From NCBI RefSeq assembly GCF_032362555.1, contig NC_083512.1, positions 11,086,001 through 11,150,000 on the forward strand: 64,000 bases of DNA. The letters run 5' to 3'. This document shows positions 1-9,973 of the stretch, piece by piece; the first letter of the stretch is position 1, and the number at the start of each line of letters is the position of its first letter. Source of the stretch: Amyelois transitella. Lineage: Eukaryota; Arthropoda; Insecta; Lepidoptera; Pyralidae. The position numbers were made by a program, and so were the translations under genes. The notes beneath the pieces were generated by a model. It was not told where the DNA came from and made no database searches. It saw nothing but the letters and a program-made list of their open reading frames with translations.

Positions 1-1045
1 TTAACGCTATCTGAAAATTGGCTAGCTATGATGGTAATGGGAAAATGTAATAATTAAATGGTATGTACTTGAAATTGCAACCAAAGATGTAATTGGAGTA
101 TGCCGTTGATGAAATTAACTATAGCTAATATATCTTTGTATATAATAATAATTCTGGACTGATTAAGTAAAAAATATGGAAATATTACTGTATAAAATAT
201 GAAAGTTCATAAGTCTGATTGTTGCATTTCTAAGATTTCCAATATATTTTTTACAATATATATTTTTACGTTTTTTAATTTAAAAGTGTAGAAAAAGATG
301 GGTAGAAGTATACTTCAAAGTAAAAAAAGACATTTTAAAAGCTGCAAATATATATTTTTGCTTTATACATACTTTATCTGTTATACCATAATTATAACCA
401 AACAATATTGTTACACTGTGATAAATTACGTAAAAGTGTAAAATATATTTTCTGTTAATACACATAATTTTTAACTAAAATATTGCACAATTTTAGTAAA
501 AATCAAAATGAAACCTTGCAAGATTTGAAAGTAATATATGATCCTTAAAATAAATATGACTATTTTTATTAGAAAAGCTTACCAAAATAAAATTAAAAGT
601 AATGAGAACTCATTATACTTACAACCTAAATTCAACTTAATTCTAAGTTAAGGCTATATAAATAAATTAATAAATCAAACTTCTTAAGTTGTATCTCGTA
701 ATGGAATTCCCAATTTGCATAAGCGTGACTTAATTTAGGCACTAATTCGTTTTATATATAAAAGACTGTCCTAATAAAATAGCACACAATTTTTTTTTAT
801 ATAATAATAGCAATTTTTTTTACATGTGATACTGCCAGATGGAAGATTTATAAGAATTTATTGTCTATCTAAAGTGCTGAACATTGATATTTTAAGTAAC
901 ATGACAAGATCCATAGCAAAACCGCATTAACTTTCAAATAATTTACAATAATATCTAGCTAAACATTTTTGTTTCATTCTCATATAGGCTGAGCATTATA
1001 AATTGTACGCGTGAATTTAGTTTTTATGTACATATATACCTACAT
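1..1045. other. AT-rich flank downstream of DCTN4
   Basis: More than 70 percent A+T with homopolymer runs. No coding exon, RNA gene or recognised repeat was seen. The only small open frame (280-465) has no family resemblance. Confidence 0.6.
857..862 (-). terminator. Candidate DCTN4 poly(A) signal
   Basis: AATAAA on the minus strand about 345 nt beyond the stop codon, the first such hexamer met downstream. The proposed 3' UTR would include a SINE B fragment at 1046-1165. There is no transcript evidence. Confidence 0.3.
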
Positions 1046-1165
1046 AGATACACGTCTAAATTCCTTGCAGGGTAGACACAGCCAACAGTCTTAAAAAGTC
1101 TGAAAGGCCACGGCTTAATAGTGGACTCGAGATTTAAATAGTGACAGACTACCCCATCGCCAACA
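1046..1165 (-). mobile_element. SINE B fragment just past the DCTN4 stop
   Basis: Reverse-oriented 3' part of SINE B (cacgtctaaattccttgcag then a degraded gacagAgccaacagtc block). It starts about 40 nt beyond the stop codon and so probably lies in the 3' UTR. Confidence 0.65.
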
Positions 1166-1206
1166 AGGATCAATAGATTTTTTAAACTACCCTCAAAATT
1201 TTCAAA

Positions 1207-1408
1207 CTACCCGCTAACGGTGCCCAAATCTAACAAAAGTACAGTGTGCAGCGTGTGATCGTGCGGCGGCTGCGCGGCCGGCACCGTGTTGCGGTACGAG
1301 TGCTGCACGGCCAGCGCCGCGCGCGCCGCTGTACCGGGCGCCGCCGACGGGGGCGTCTCCACCTCGAGGCGCACCGCCACCTTGTTGGATTTGCGCCAGA
1401 TGATGAAA
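1207..1408 (-). CDS. DCTN4: DCTN4 coding exon 9 and stop
   Basis: Completes Gly415 and encodes residues 416-481, [19 protein letters not shown] through [13 protein letters not shown] to a final [10 protein letters not shown], then TAG at 1209-1207. It corresponds to the family's DIIAFRKANKV C-terminal beta-rich segment. The acceptor is GTCCGCAG. GC-richness produces long but spurious frames on both strands. Confidence 0.92.
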
Positions 1409-4400
1409 CTGCGGACGTTGGAGAAATAACATTGTTTTTCTTCAATGAAAAATTATCATACTTCTCAAAGTAATTCAAGTAAGTCTGCGTAAGTTATTAT
1501 CTTACTTATGCAGACTTATTTGACACAAGTGTTACAAGTTCAAACTGACCTTCGCAATTTTGCGTATTGAATCATGTTTACACATCATGTCTGAATGTGA
1601 GTGCTGGTTTCTTGCGATTCAGTTTAATTTAAGTAAGAATATTATGTATGGGGTATAAAATATATGTGTAGCAGAAGACGCACAAAAGTAGAATAAACGT
1701 TGTGGAAATGAGAGACTTAAGGGAGTATGATCGGTGTGAAATTGAGTGACAGAATAAGGAACAGCGTGATAAGAGAATGTTGTGTGGTGAAAGAAGATAT
1801 TGTGACTGGAATAGAAAAGGGTATGCTTGAATGATTTGGTCCTGTCGAGAGGATGAATGGAAGTAGGTTGACTAAGCAAATATACAAAGGGAGTGTGAAC
1901 CCGGACTATTTAAGTGGCATGTCCTTGGCGAAAGTACTGAGACGTCATACTGGATCTTGTGTCTATAACTAAACCCACGATCTCGTTAAATTTGTAAAAA
2001 TAATCCCAATAAAATTATCGATCAGATACCGATCTTAAAATTATCTCTCATCTCTCTTACAGCTACGTTTTACATCGACGAGACGTTATATCAAAAGGTC
2101 AGGTCAAGAGTGTCTGAAACCGAAAGAAGAATGCAGGAATTGTGGCAAGGGGGAAAGGTGTGGTGTATGTGTGTATGTATGTGCACCCACCCGTCGCCGC
2201 CGCCGGCCGCGTCGTCGTCGTACTCGGCCGCGTCGTCGCGCTGCGCCAGGGAGAGCGCGCGCGCCGCGCCGCGCACGCGCACGCTCGCGCCCAGCGCCGG
2301 CGCCCGCGACACGGACTTGTACGATGCGTCCTGTGTAGGGCCAGTGTCGAATTCATTCTTTCTGTTTTCTTTTAGCTTATATTGCAGGGTAGAGAGAATC
2401 AACAGTCCCTAGAAGACTGAAAGGCCACGTTCGGCGGTATGGTGTCATGATGGAATTGAGTTGCAAATAGTGACATGTTGCTAGCCCATCACCCGGAAGA
2501 GGAATCCCAAGTTTATAAGCTAATCCCTTAGTCGCCTTTTACGACATCCATGGGAAGTGTCCTGCTGATGTGAACAGTCTTAATCTGGTCCTTCGAGCCG
2601 GATACTGAACACTGGTAAAAATACTATAATAAGACAAATTCGTTGGTATAATACCTTCTCTGAACTCTCTGTGATACTAATAAACGTGAAGAACCACAAA
2701 GTGGACAAAAAAATGGTCCTTCGAGCCGGATACCGCTCGTTAGTAGAATGATATACTGTTAACAAAATTACCTTCTCCAAATTAAGTGACTTCTCTAAAC
2801 TCTTGTCTATGGTTGTCTCCTCGCTGCTCTCGACTGGTGGTAGATCTTCAGGCTGCATCAACTTTAGCTGCATCTCGTGACCCGTGGGGTTTGTCAGTTT
2901 GAGCAGTAACGCCGTCGTCTGACCGGGTTTCACTGTTTCGAAAGATATTATCTTCACTTCCGGGACGTGGTAGCTGTAATTGAGAAAGGTTTATGTAAGA
3001 ACAGACATATATTTTTGTTTTTGGAAAGCGGTCCTACAGGCCCCGGTAAAGTATTGATCTAAAACCATAAGATACAAAACGAATGGTTGCGTGAAATTAT
3101 AAGATCCTCTGGTTAAACATTAACTTGTTTAAACTGAAATGTGTATGTTTCTTTATAATTTTTCTATCCCCATCAGAAAAGATTCAGATTTTATTATCAT
3201 GTCTCATAAAATAATTGGGTCCAGGATGTTAATCTACAAAGGTTATTCATTAATATAATATCGTTGAGTGATTATCTCTTAACACAAGTTTCGAACTTAA
3301 TTCAAGCATAACTTAATCTGTGTAATTTGTCCTGTATATGCAATATATTATTTATTTATGTTACACGGCTAAAGAAGATATGCATCCCTTTTTCTATCTG
3401 TTGTTTGTTTATATTATTGAATGGTACTTACTAAGCAAGCAGTTCGATCTTAAATTTGATGGATCCAGGATTGAACTCCGGTTTAGTGAGGTTGTGGTCG
3501 CACGCTCTACACCGTTGGCTCCGTTTCACGCTGAGAAGTTTGGCGAGAGGATGGAGACGGGACACTGATGTGGGCTGCCACTCCGGGGAAGCTAGCCGCT
3601 GTGGCATGCTGGTTACTGTAAGAAAACCCGAAAATTATAAAAAAAAATAATGTGAGGTTTTAGGTCCCACGTTGGGCGCCACTATGACATACATACATTA
3701 AATCCGCCATCCGGGGGATTCCGATGAAGTCCGCCATTGTGCATTGTTATTTTTTTATTTCTTTTTATGTACTGCTAAAAATTTGTTATGTACAATAAAG
3801 TATTTACAAACAAATAAAATAACACATCAATCATCAAGACTACATCTTTCCACTTGCCACTGTCCCTGCATACTTCTTTCGCTTCATCCACATTAATAAC
3901 TCTTTCATGCAATCTTGGCTATTTCGGGAACTCTTGACCTGACCTTTTGCTAGGACGTCCTCAATTTGATCAAGGTACGTTTTAGTAAACGCACTTAATT
4001 TGATCACTGTGATGTTTTAGTAAAACGTCGGGAAGTGGAACGTAGGGGAGACTGCAGCGTCACGACGTCACACTTACCAGCTGCTCATGACTTCGCCCGT
4101 GGTTAATTCCAGTACGGGTTAAGGTTGCAAAAGTTGCTTAGATCAGATGGGAGTCGCTTTGTGGAAAGCCCTACCGAATGCAGGTTTATGATTAAAAGAC
4201 CGAGACCTGGGCTCCTTACAAGAGAGTTGAGGATGTGATTGGTACTAACGTTAGGGTTGAAAGAATTGGAAGAAGAATTAAGTTTGATACTCACTCTGTT
4301 TGAGGTTGATTTCCTTCGTGTACACGTCTTCCGGTAACTCCTCTACCTCTTCACTGGGCTGACTTGCCACGAATCCAGCGATGGCTGAAGACGAGCCCCC

Positions 4401-7400
4401 TTCAGATGGTAAACCCGCTATGTTACGCGCCATGGCGCCTGTTAGGCCTGTTTTATCCTGATATCCAGACGAATATGTTAAATTTTTGATTATATAATAA
4501 ACGAAAAAAAAACAAAGATAAAAATTTTAATAAGTATCAATATGTGCCAATGGACTAAAAACTAACAAAGTGAAAATATAAATGTTGGATTTGATATGAG
4601 GCCTCAAAGCATTGAGCTAGAGGCTGCAAATGGGAACTCATGAAGATTAAAGAGAAAAATTGTTAATTATATCTGCTTCATTTGTTATCTGTACTGAACA
4701 TTATCAACCATTGAATAAAAATAAATTAAATTGATGATTTCACAATATGCAGAAAACATTGTATTTTTATACAGGCAAGATTCATATAGAAATAGAATCC
4801 ATTTTGCTCTGTCTTGGATATATATAAATATACTAGCTGTGCCCGTGACTTCGTTCGCGTGGAATAGTTATTTTGGGCATCATTGAAGTCCTCAAGGAGG
4901 GTGGAATTTTTCCCGTTTTTTTTCACATTTTCCATTATTTCTTCGCTACTAATAGTTGCAGCGTGATGATAAATAGCCTAAAGCCTTCCTCGATAAATGG
5001 TCTATAACACAATAAGAATTTTTCAATTCGAACCAGTAGTTCCTGAGATTAGCACGTTCAAACAAACAAACAAACTCTTTAGCTTTATAATATTAGTACA
5101 GATTCCTCATCCTCACCGTCAACGTGATGTATTTCCCCCTTATAGCGAACTTCTTCCTCTCCTTCTCCAACTTCTCCTGTTTCTCCTGCTGGGCTATAGC
5201 CTTGTAATAGTCCAGGAGCTGGTTGATGCGCGTCGCGAACGGGTTCGTGCGTTCTGGCCAACCGCCCGACGCTGCAGACATACATATAATCACGTCTATA
5301 CACCTTGCGGGGTAAATAGAGCCTCAGTATTGAAAAGACTGATAGGCCAGGTTCAGCGGTTTTACTTAGTGATAAAGTTGAGGTTCAATTATAGACAGGT
5401 TGCTAGCCCATCGCCTAAATGAAGAATCCCAAGTGTATAAGCATAACCCTTAGCCTTTTACGACATCCATGGGAAAGAGATGGTGTGGTTATATTCTTTT
5501 TCTATTGTTGTAATGGCATGTATTGAAATTGCACATGAAAAATAGATTGAGGACATTGCTGCTGCATGATCTTGCTTTTAGGAAGATGAATGGCTAAAAC
5601 ATAAATTTAATTTTAGATCCTGCTACTTTGACATCTAGATACCAATATTATAAGTAGGTAAAGTTTGTCAATTCTAAAACGCGCACGTAACATACCATTA
5701 TTTTATTTCGGAGTGACAATTTATAAATAAATAGTATAGTGCAATGCTAAAATTTTAAATCAGTTTGTAACTTTTTTTGTAACATGCTACATATCTTTGG
5801 AACCAATCATGAATTTTTTTTCCATTAAAAACATACATTACCTGTAGGTCTTATATGCTATGCATGTACCAGAGGGGGCGTCGTGGTGGACCGCTAATTT
5901 TGAATAAGCATTTTCAGATATTTTTCTGTAATTTTTTTGACAAATTGTGTTCTTTTTATCATCTTGCCAACAATGACGGCCTCGGTTGCGCAGCGGTAGT
6001 ACGCTTGTCTGTGACACCGGAGGTCGAAGGTTCGAATCCCAGTCAGGGCATGATGAGAAAATAACTTTTTCTGATTGGCCTGGGTCTTGGATGTTTATCT
6101 ATATAAGTATTTATTATTTATGTATCGTTGAGTTAGTATCTCGTAACACAAGTCTCGAACTTACTTCGAGGCTAACTCAATCTGTGCAATTTGTGAAAAA
6201 AAAAAAAAAACTTTCATGTTGCTTAAGATTTTCTAATAAAATAAGGGCTCTTAAAAGTTGAGCCAATAATTAGTTAACCTACCAACAGGCTGATCAGGAA
6301 TCCCCACATCCCTGGAAGTCCACCGGCAGTTGAAACAAGACAGGTAGTACATTTTCTTAGGCTGCTTATTTTCCACTTTGGCATCACCCCCACCTTCCTA
6401 AAATGATAAGGTAGATAAAATTTCAACTTCTCCTACTTGACTTTTCCCATTGCTTATGACTTGAGAGTTAATAGATATTATTTGAGTGTGCCTGTGCCAA
6501 TTAAGAACCCATCATGCATTTTGAATTTTTTATTTCTTTGTTATGTCAATATTGTTTGCAAAGCCACTAATAATGTTAATCAATGCACTTATAGTAAAAA
6601 AAAACCATTTTTAGAGAAATCTCCAAAAACCATCTATTCTTTGGAAGTAATACCTGTGCAGGCTGCCTCGGCTGAGCCAGTGTGGCCCGGGTAGACAGCG
6701 TGTGGAAGCAGCTCGGGCAGTCGAAGCAGCTGCTGCAACGGTTCTTCTTCAGCCGGGCCTCGGAGGATGGCATGTTCTCCAGGCAGTTAGCACAGTAGTG
6801 GGAATCAACCTGAAAATAAAGGGCAAATGTTCAGAATGAATGTATGAAGTTAAATTCAATTATGGTGTCATGGTAATTGAAAACATCTGGAAGAGATTTT
6901 AAAAAGAATTCAATGAATTTTCAAAAAGCTTTGTAAAAAAAATTGTATTATTTCAGTACACTAAATAGCCCATTCTGTTAACCAGAGTTTGAGGTAGTAA
7001 GAAATACCGGTTAAACTCTTGAAACGGGCCACCGCCGGAGAGGGGTGGCGAGGGGGGAAGGGGGATGGGGGAGGGGGTAACTCCCCCCCTCCCGTGACCC
7101 CCTCTTGCCGGAAGCCTATAGTTTTTTTTTTACGAATTTTTAAAGTTTTCATATAAAAAGTGTGCTAAAGGTCATTAACCGCCAGATGGGCAAGGGGGGG
7201 GAACGTAAGAAGGGATGAAAGGGGCGAAGGTGAGTTAAACCTAACCTATACATACTTACTATTATACTTTTTTACTCAGTTTGAACGCTCCGCTTTGGTG
7301 GTTTACACCAACCTAACCTAACCTAATCAAACCGAGTTTGATTTGTGACCAATTTGTTTCTTTTCATTGCAGGGGGCTATCGCCCCCATGCGGGGGGGCT

Positions 7401-8318
7401 GCGCCCCCCTGCACCCCCTGCTGTCCGTTTACCGACAGCTACTTTCAAAGTCAGTAGATAAAATGACAGTAGCACATAACCAAAACAGCGGATTGCGTTC
7501 TGTTCATAGTTAGTGTCTTTTTTGTTTTTACTTTTAAGCAAAGTTTTTGACTATATTTTGAGTGCTAAAATATATTAATTAATGTATTGTACATGTTTAA
7601 TGGACAAACTAATTATTTAATACTAAATTAACACAGTTTACAATGACAAACCAAAAATATTGCGTTGTTTAGTGCAATTTTTAAGATTTTCAAAAATTCA
7701 TATAAAAAAAAGGGGGGGCTTCCGGCAAAAAAAAATACTTGGGGGGGGTCATACAAACCCTCCCTCACCCTTCCCACCCCCTCCCCAACCTCTCTGGCGG
7801 TGGCCCGTTTTAAGAGTTTACATATTACATATTACTTTAAAATAACTAGATTGAAATAGAAAATCATGTATAGACTTAGAATTTCCGCGTTTCTCAACAT
7901 AAGGTATATTTTATCTACTGGTAGGTGAACATAAATACAGGTCAAAGAGCTTGATTGATAAATGTATTTTCCCACAAGGGATACAATAAGCTATGAACAT
8001 GTAAATAATGAGTAAGGTGTGTCATGTAGGAGCGCCTTAATTTCAAAGCAAAACTCAGATACTATTGTCTGCTTAAAATGACTTGTATGTATGTAAATAT
8101 GTGATTGCGTAGATATTTAACTATTGGATGAGACGACTGAGAAATAACACATCTAATTTTCTAAAACAATTACTGTAAAAATGGGTTACCTCATGACATA
8201 TGCAAAATCCACAGCGTATCTTCAAACAATGACGGCAGAAATACAAATGTGTGATTGGTTTCAGTTGTCCACAGGAACAAACATATTTCACATAGTCTGG
8301 TTGAGTTAAATATGCCAT
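1207..8318 (-). CDS. DCTN4: Dynactin subunit 4 (p62), nine coding exons
   Basis: Dynactin p62 is part of the pointed-end complex of dynactin, the cytoplasmic dynein activator, and acts in the cytoplasm and at the cortex. Coding exons (minus strand) are 8318-8190, 6809-6654, 6397-6283, 5271-5117, 4457-4295, 3615-3432, 2973-2772, 2330-2191 and 1408-1207. They sum to 1446 nt, exactly 482 codons with the stop; every intron is GT-AG and all phases match. The 481 residues compare with about 460 in the human protein. Recognised features are an N-terminal cysteine cluster (C14, C16, C28, C31, C36, C39, C41, C49, C52, C68, C71, C74, C77), [20 protein letters not shown] at 64-83, C116/C119, ASGGW at 134-138, and a later CxxC at 275/278 before KPEFNP. 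The start at 8318 is preferred over an in-frame ATG three codons upstream (8327) because the family begins MA. Eight to ten residues expected between exons 4 and 5 were not found. Family assignment is from memory of the vertebrate protein. Confidence 0.95.
1690..1901 (+). mobile_element. RTE-type LINE fragment in DCTN4 intron 8
   Basis: Matches the LINE coding strand from the VEMRALRSM region through VTGIEKGML to LTKQIYK, with frame breaks (for example a TGA where the intact copy reads RWFGHV). It lacks the 3' tail and is an old, dead copy. Confidence 0.75.
2191..2330 (-). CDS. DCTN4: DCTN4 coding exon 8
   Basis: Residues 369-414 plus two bases. It is extremely GC-rich and reads [17 protein letters not shown], then [18 protein letters not shown], aligning with the family's GKDAAAEYDELAE. 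The acceptor is CTACACAG and the donor GTGGGT. Reading frames on the other strand or phase here are shadows of this exon. Confidence 0.88.
2382..2575 (-). mobile_element. SINE B in DCTN4 intron 7
   Basis: Nearly full-length in reverse, lacking the TATG tail. It ends about 50 nt from the exon 8 acceptor. Confidence 0.75.
2772..2973 (-). CDS. DCTN4: DCTN4 coding exon 7
   Basis: Completes Tyr301 and encodes residues 302-368, [18 protein letters not shown] through [17 protein letters not shown] to an acidic linker ending SLNLEK. It corresponds to the family's NYIPEVRIM and LLTLTNPVEN region. The acceptor is ATTACAG and the donor GTAATT, phase 0. Confidence 0.93.
3258..3340 (+). mobile_element. 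SINE A 3' fragment
   Basis: Retains only the tail half (tatcgttgagt, cacaagtttcgaactta, tctgtgtaatttgtcc), diverged. It lies in DCTN4 intron 6. Confidence 0.55.
3432..3615 (-). CDS. DCTN4: DCTN4 coding exon 6
   Basis: Completes Ile240, encodes residues 241-300 and gives two bases of Tyr301. It contains [12 protein letters not shown], then [16 protein letters not shown] and [10 protein letters not shown]. The CxxC at 275/278 is the second putative zinc site. The acceptor is TTACAG and the donor GTAAGT. Confidence 0.94.
3840..3982 (-). mobile_element. RTE-type LINE 3' fragment in DCTN4 intron 5
   Basis: Reverse-oriented remnant of the LINE C-terminus (family residues FDQIKDVLAKGQ through [14 protein letters not shown]), truncated at both ends and lacking the TATG tail. 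Confidence 0.75.
4085..4230 (+). mobile_element. SINE C fragment
   Basis: Diverged copy of the SINE C body (tacgggttaaggttgca, cagatgggagtcgcttt, gggctcctt). It runs up to DCTN4 exon 5 from the intron side. Confidence 0.55.
4295..4457 (-). CDS. DCTN4: DCTN4 coding exon 5
   Basis: Residues 186-239 plus one base. It opens [16 protein letters not shown] and ends [14 protein letters not shown], matching the family's DKYGLG...LPEDYYTRPVNLTEV. The acceptor is ATATCAG and the donor GTGAGT, phase 1. Confidence 0.92.
4833..5102 (-). mobile_element. Helitron-like H1 in DCTN4 intron 4
   Basis: On the minus strand it begins TCTGTACTAATATTATAAAG and ends CACAGCTAG, with a GC hairpin (GAAGTCACGGGC half) just before CTAG. 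The plus-strand flanks are A (4832) and T (5103), the A^T target typical of Helitrons, with no target duplication. It is non-autonomous, and its 5' end lies 14 nt from the exon 4 donor. Confidence 0.75.
5117..5271 (-). CDS. DCTN4: DCTN4 coding exon 4
   Basis: Completes Ala134 and encodes residues 135-185: [10 protein letters not shown], the segment [16 protein letters not shown], then a charged stretch. The acceptor is CTGCAG and the donor GTGAGG. The acceptor side is flanked within a few bases by SINE B, and the donor side within about 15 bases by a Helitron-like element, so the conserved block is pinned between two transposons. Confidence 0.93.
5276..5500 (-). mobile_element. SINE B abutting DCTN4 exon 4 acceptor
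   Basis: Reverse-oriented, near full-length. Its TATG tail meets the exon 4 acceptor: the intron's last bases read ATATGTATGTCTGCAG, so only TCTGCAG or less is non-repeat sequence. Confidence 0.75.
5974..6211 (+). mobile_element. SINE A in DCTN4 intron 3
   Basis: Full-length copy with a tRNA-like head (gacggcctcggttgcgcagc, internal B-box-like ggttcgaatcc), a cctgggtcttggatg body, a gaggctaactcaatctg tail and then poly(A). It is diverged from the consensus, so it is not a functional tRNA gene. Confidence 0.8.
6283..6397 (-). CDS. DCTN4: DCTN4 coding exon 3
   Basis: Residues 96-133 plus one base. It encodes [17 protein letters not shown], matching the family's [16 protein letters not shown] block. 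The acceptor is CATTTTAG and the donor GTAGGT, leaving phase 1. It is separated from exon 2 by only 256 bp. Confidence 0.95.
6654..6809 (-). CDS. DCTN4: DCTN4 coding exon 2
   Basis: Residues 44-95, beginning VDSHYCANC and ending QPAQ. It contains the hallmark run of four CxxC-spaced cysteines at 68-77 followed by FHTLSTRAT. The acceptor is TTTTCAG and the donor GTATTA; both junctions are phase 0. Confidence 0.95.
7012..7822. mobile_element. Large foldback element in DCTN4 intron 1
   Basis: Two long imperfect inverted arms: 7012-7145 (aaactcttgaaacgggccac ... ccggaagcc) and 7685-7822 (ggcttccggc ... ggtggcccgttttaagagtt). The arms carry long G or C runs. The roughly 540-bp centre contains AACCTAACCTAACCTAA at 7310-7326 and the self-complementary ggggggctgcgcccccc. 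No transposase was seen, so it is presumably non-autonomous. Confidence 0.6.
8190..8318 (-). CDS. DCTN4: DCTN4 coding exon 1
   Basis: Residues 1-43, starting [12 protein letters not shown] and ending ICHE. It carries the first zinc-binding cysteines, CSC at 14-16 and CRHC at 28-31. The donor GTAACC follows at 8189, phase 0. Intron 1 (8189-6810) holds the large foldback element. Confidence 0.93.
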
Positions 8319-9790
8319 ATTGATCAAAATATTTTATTTACGAAACAATTCTTTTCATAAGCGGGACAAACCGAAATGAAAATGAATTTGGCTACCTCTA
8401 TAGGTATCTAATGACTTCTACTGACTGACATTGACAGTGACGGCTTGGCAATGACAACAATTTGCTAGTTTCAATAAAAAATATGAATTTAAGTTAAATT
8501 TTAACGTTTAACTTCCTACCTTATCTGGCAATTTGGTGGCGGGAATTTGAAAATGCAGTGCATGTGCAGTGATTTTATTTATTTAAATCTTTTTTACGAG
8601 TTTTGTCATTTCGGGTGTTGTTTGATATGCCTTTTTATTTTTGTAATTATGGGCTCTATAAGTAATTTTAGTAGAAAATGAAGTAGGTAGGTATGTATCA
8701 AAATTGGAAATAAAATATATGTATTCGCTGTTATCTACTAAAACTATAATAAATAAATAATAATTCTTGAAATACCTATATTTCAACAAATTAAGTGCAA
8801 CATTATTCATTTCGCTTACAAAACATGCCTCTATGATGGTCAACCAAACATCGAAGTTAATTAATGTGAGCATTCTTCACACGCAAGGTCGTGTCGTGAA
8901 TAAAGATACGAGCGAGTCTTATACAGCATGTTAACAGGAACCTATCCACTGCTTTCTATCGTGGCGTAACGATTGCAAAAGGACCTCACCTCCTTAATTT
9001 ATGGCGGGATTGGTGGTCTTAATGTGTGCTTCATACATTTAATTGATGTTCGATATTTAAAGAAATGACAACGGTGAGAAGTTGCATCTGAATGTCGTTA
9101 AGCAAAAATCAATGAATTGACCTATCCACTCGTATATTCATTTAAAATCTTTTTCACCTACTCAATAAGTAGTTATACCATCAGACCTAAATTTCAATTC
9201 CTAGTTTTCTTAGTATTTAGGCAAGTTACTGAAATACTTACAAAAAATCACTCCTTATGATCAATCTTATTTCGATCCCAACTTATAAGTTTTAAATGCT
9301 ACATTGCTTTATATTTGTAAAGCTAGTTCCTTTGTTCACTTGATAATGAACCGATTTCGATATAACTTGACAAAAATATAGTTTAAACCTTGTTCAAGGA
9401 CATAGCCTACATTGATTTAGTTTCATGCGGGCAAAAGCTAGTTTGACATGAGTTGAACAAACATTTTAGCTTTGCCTTTTCTATTCCCGTCACAATATCT
9501 TTCATATTTAAATTAAACCTCAAAGTTTAAGATCAAGTAAACTGGTCTACAGAATTGAACGCTACCCACAAAGGGCCCTGGCATCTGTTACAGTATTACA
9601 CAGAAGCCGGTACAATAAACATCAAAAGTCGGCGAACCAGCCGTCGTTAGCAAACACTGAACTCGCATGATCGTAATACTTAGCCATTAGGTAACTAGCA
9701 AGATGCTTTGTCAGCGTAGTGGTAAAGCTGCTAGAAATGTTCCGAATTCGATGTCCGGTAATCGTGGCGAAATGCCTTGCGACCCCATGA
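8319..9790. other. 5' flank of DCTN4, no gene seen
   Basis: The DCTN4 promoter should lie in the first few hundred bases upstream of 8318, but no TATA box or clear initiator is recognisable. The open frames at 8583-8873 (minus) and similar are AT-rich and unsupported. Confidence 0.5.
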
Positions 9791-9800
9791 TTACCCTTTA

Positions 9801-9973
9801 GCGGCCTCTGTGGTGCAGTGGTAGTGCGCTTGTCTGTGTCACCGGAGGTCCCGGGTCTTTGATGTTTATCTATATAAGTATTTATTATAAAATATAGTAT
9901 CGTTGAGTTATCTCGTAACACAAGTTTCGAACTTACTTCGAGGCTAACTAACTCAATCTGTGTAATTTGTCCC
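9801..9973 (+). mobile_element. SINE A, internally deleted
   Basis: The tRNA-like head (gcggcctctgtggtgcagtgg) is joined directly from ggtcccgggtc to ttgatgtttatc, removing the B box and part of the body. The tail is intact to tgtgtaatttgtcccg. Confidence 0.75.

Noticed and set aside
1214..1478. Long GC-rich frames on both strands (plus 2110-2412, 42942-43378)
   Set aside because: Shadows of DCTN4 exons 8 and 9 and of PLB1-like exon 6; only one frame in each continues in phase across splice sites.
5986..6064. Open frames through SINE A ([14 protein letters not shown] peptides; also at 41345, 50029, 53924)
   Set aside because: They are translations of the SINE itself, recurring with each copy and on either strand.
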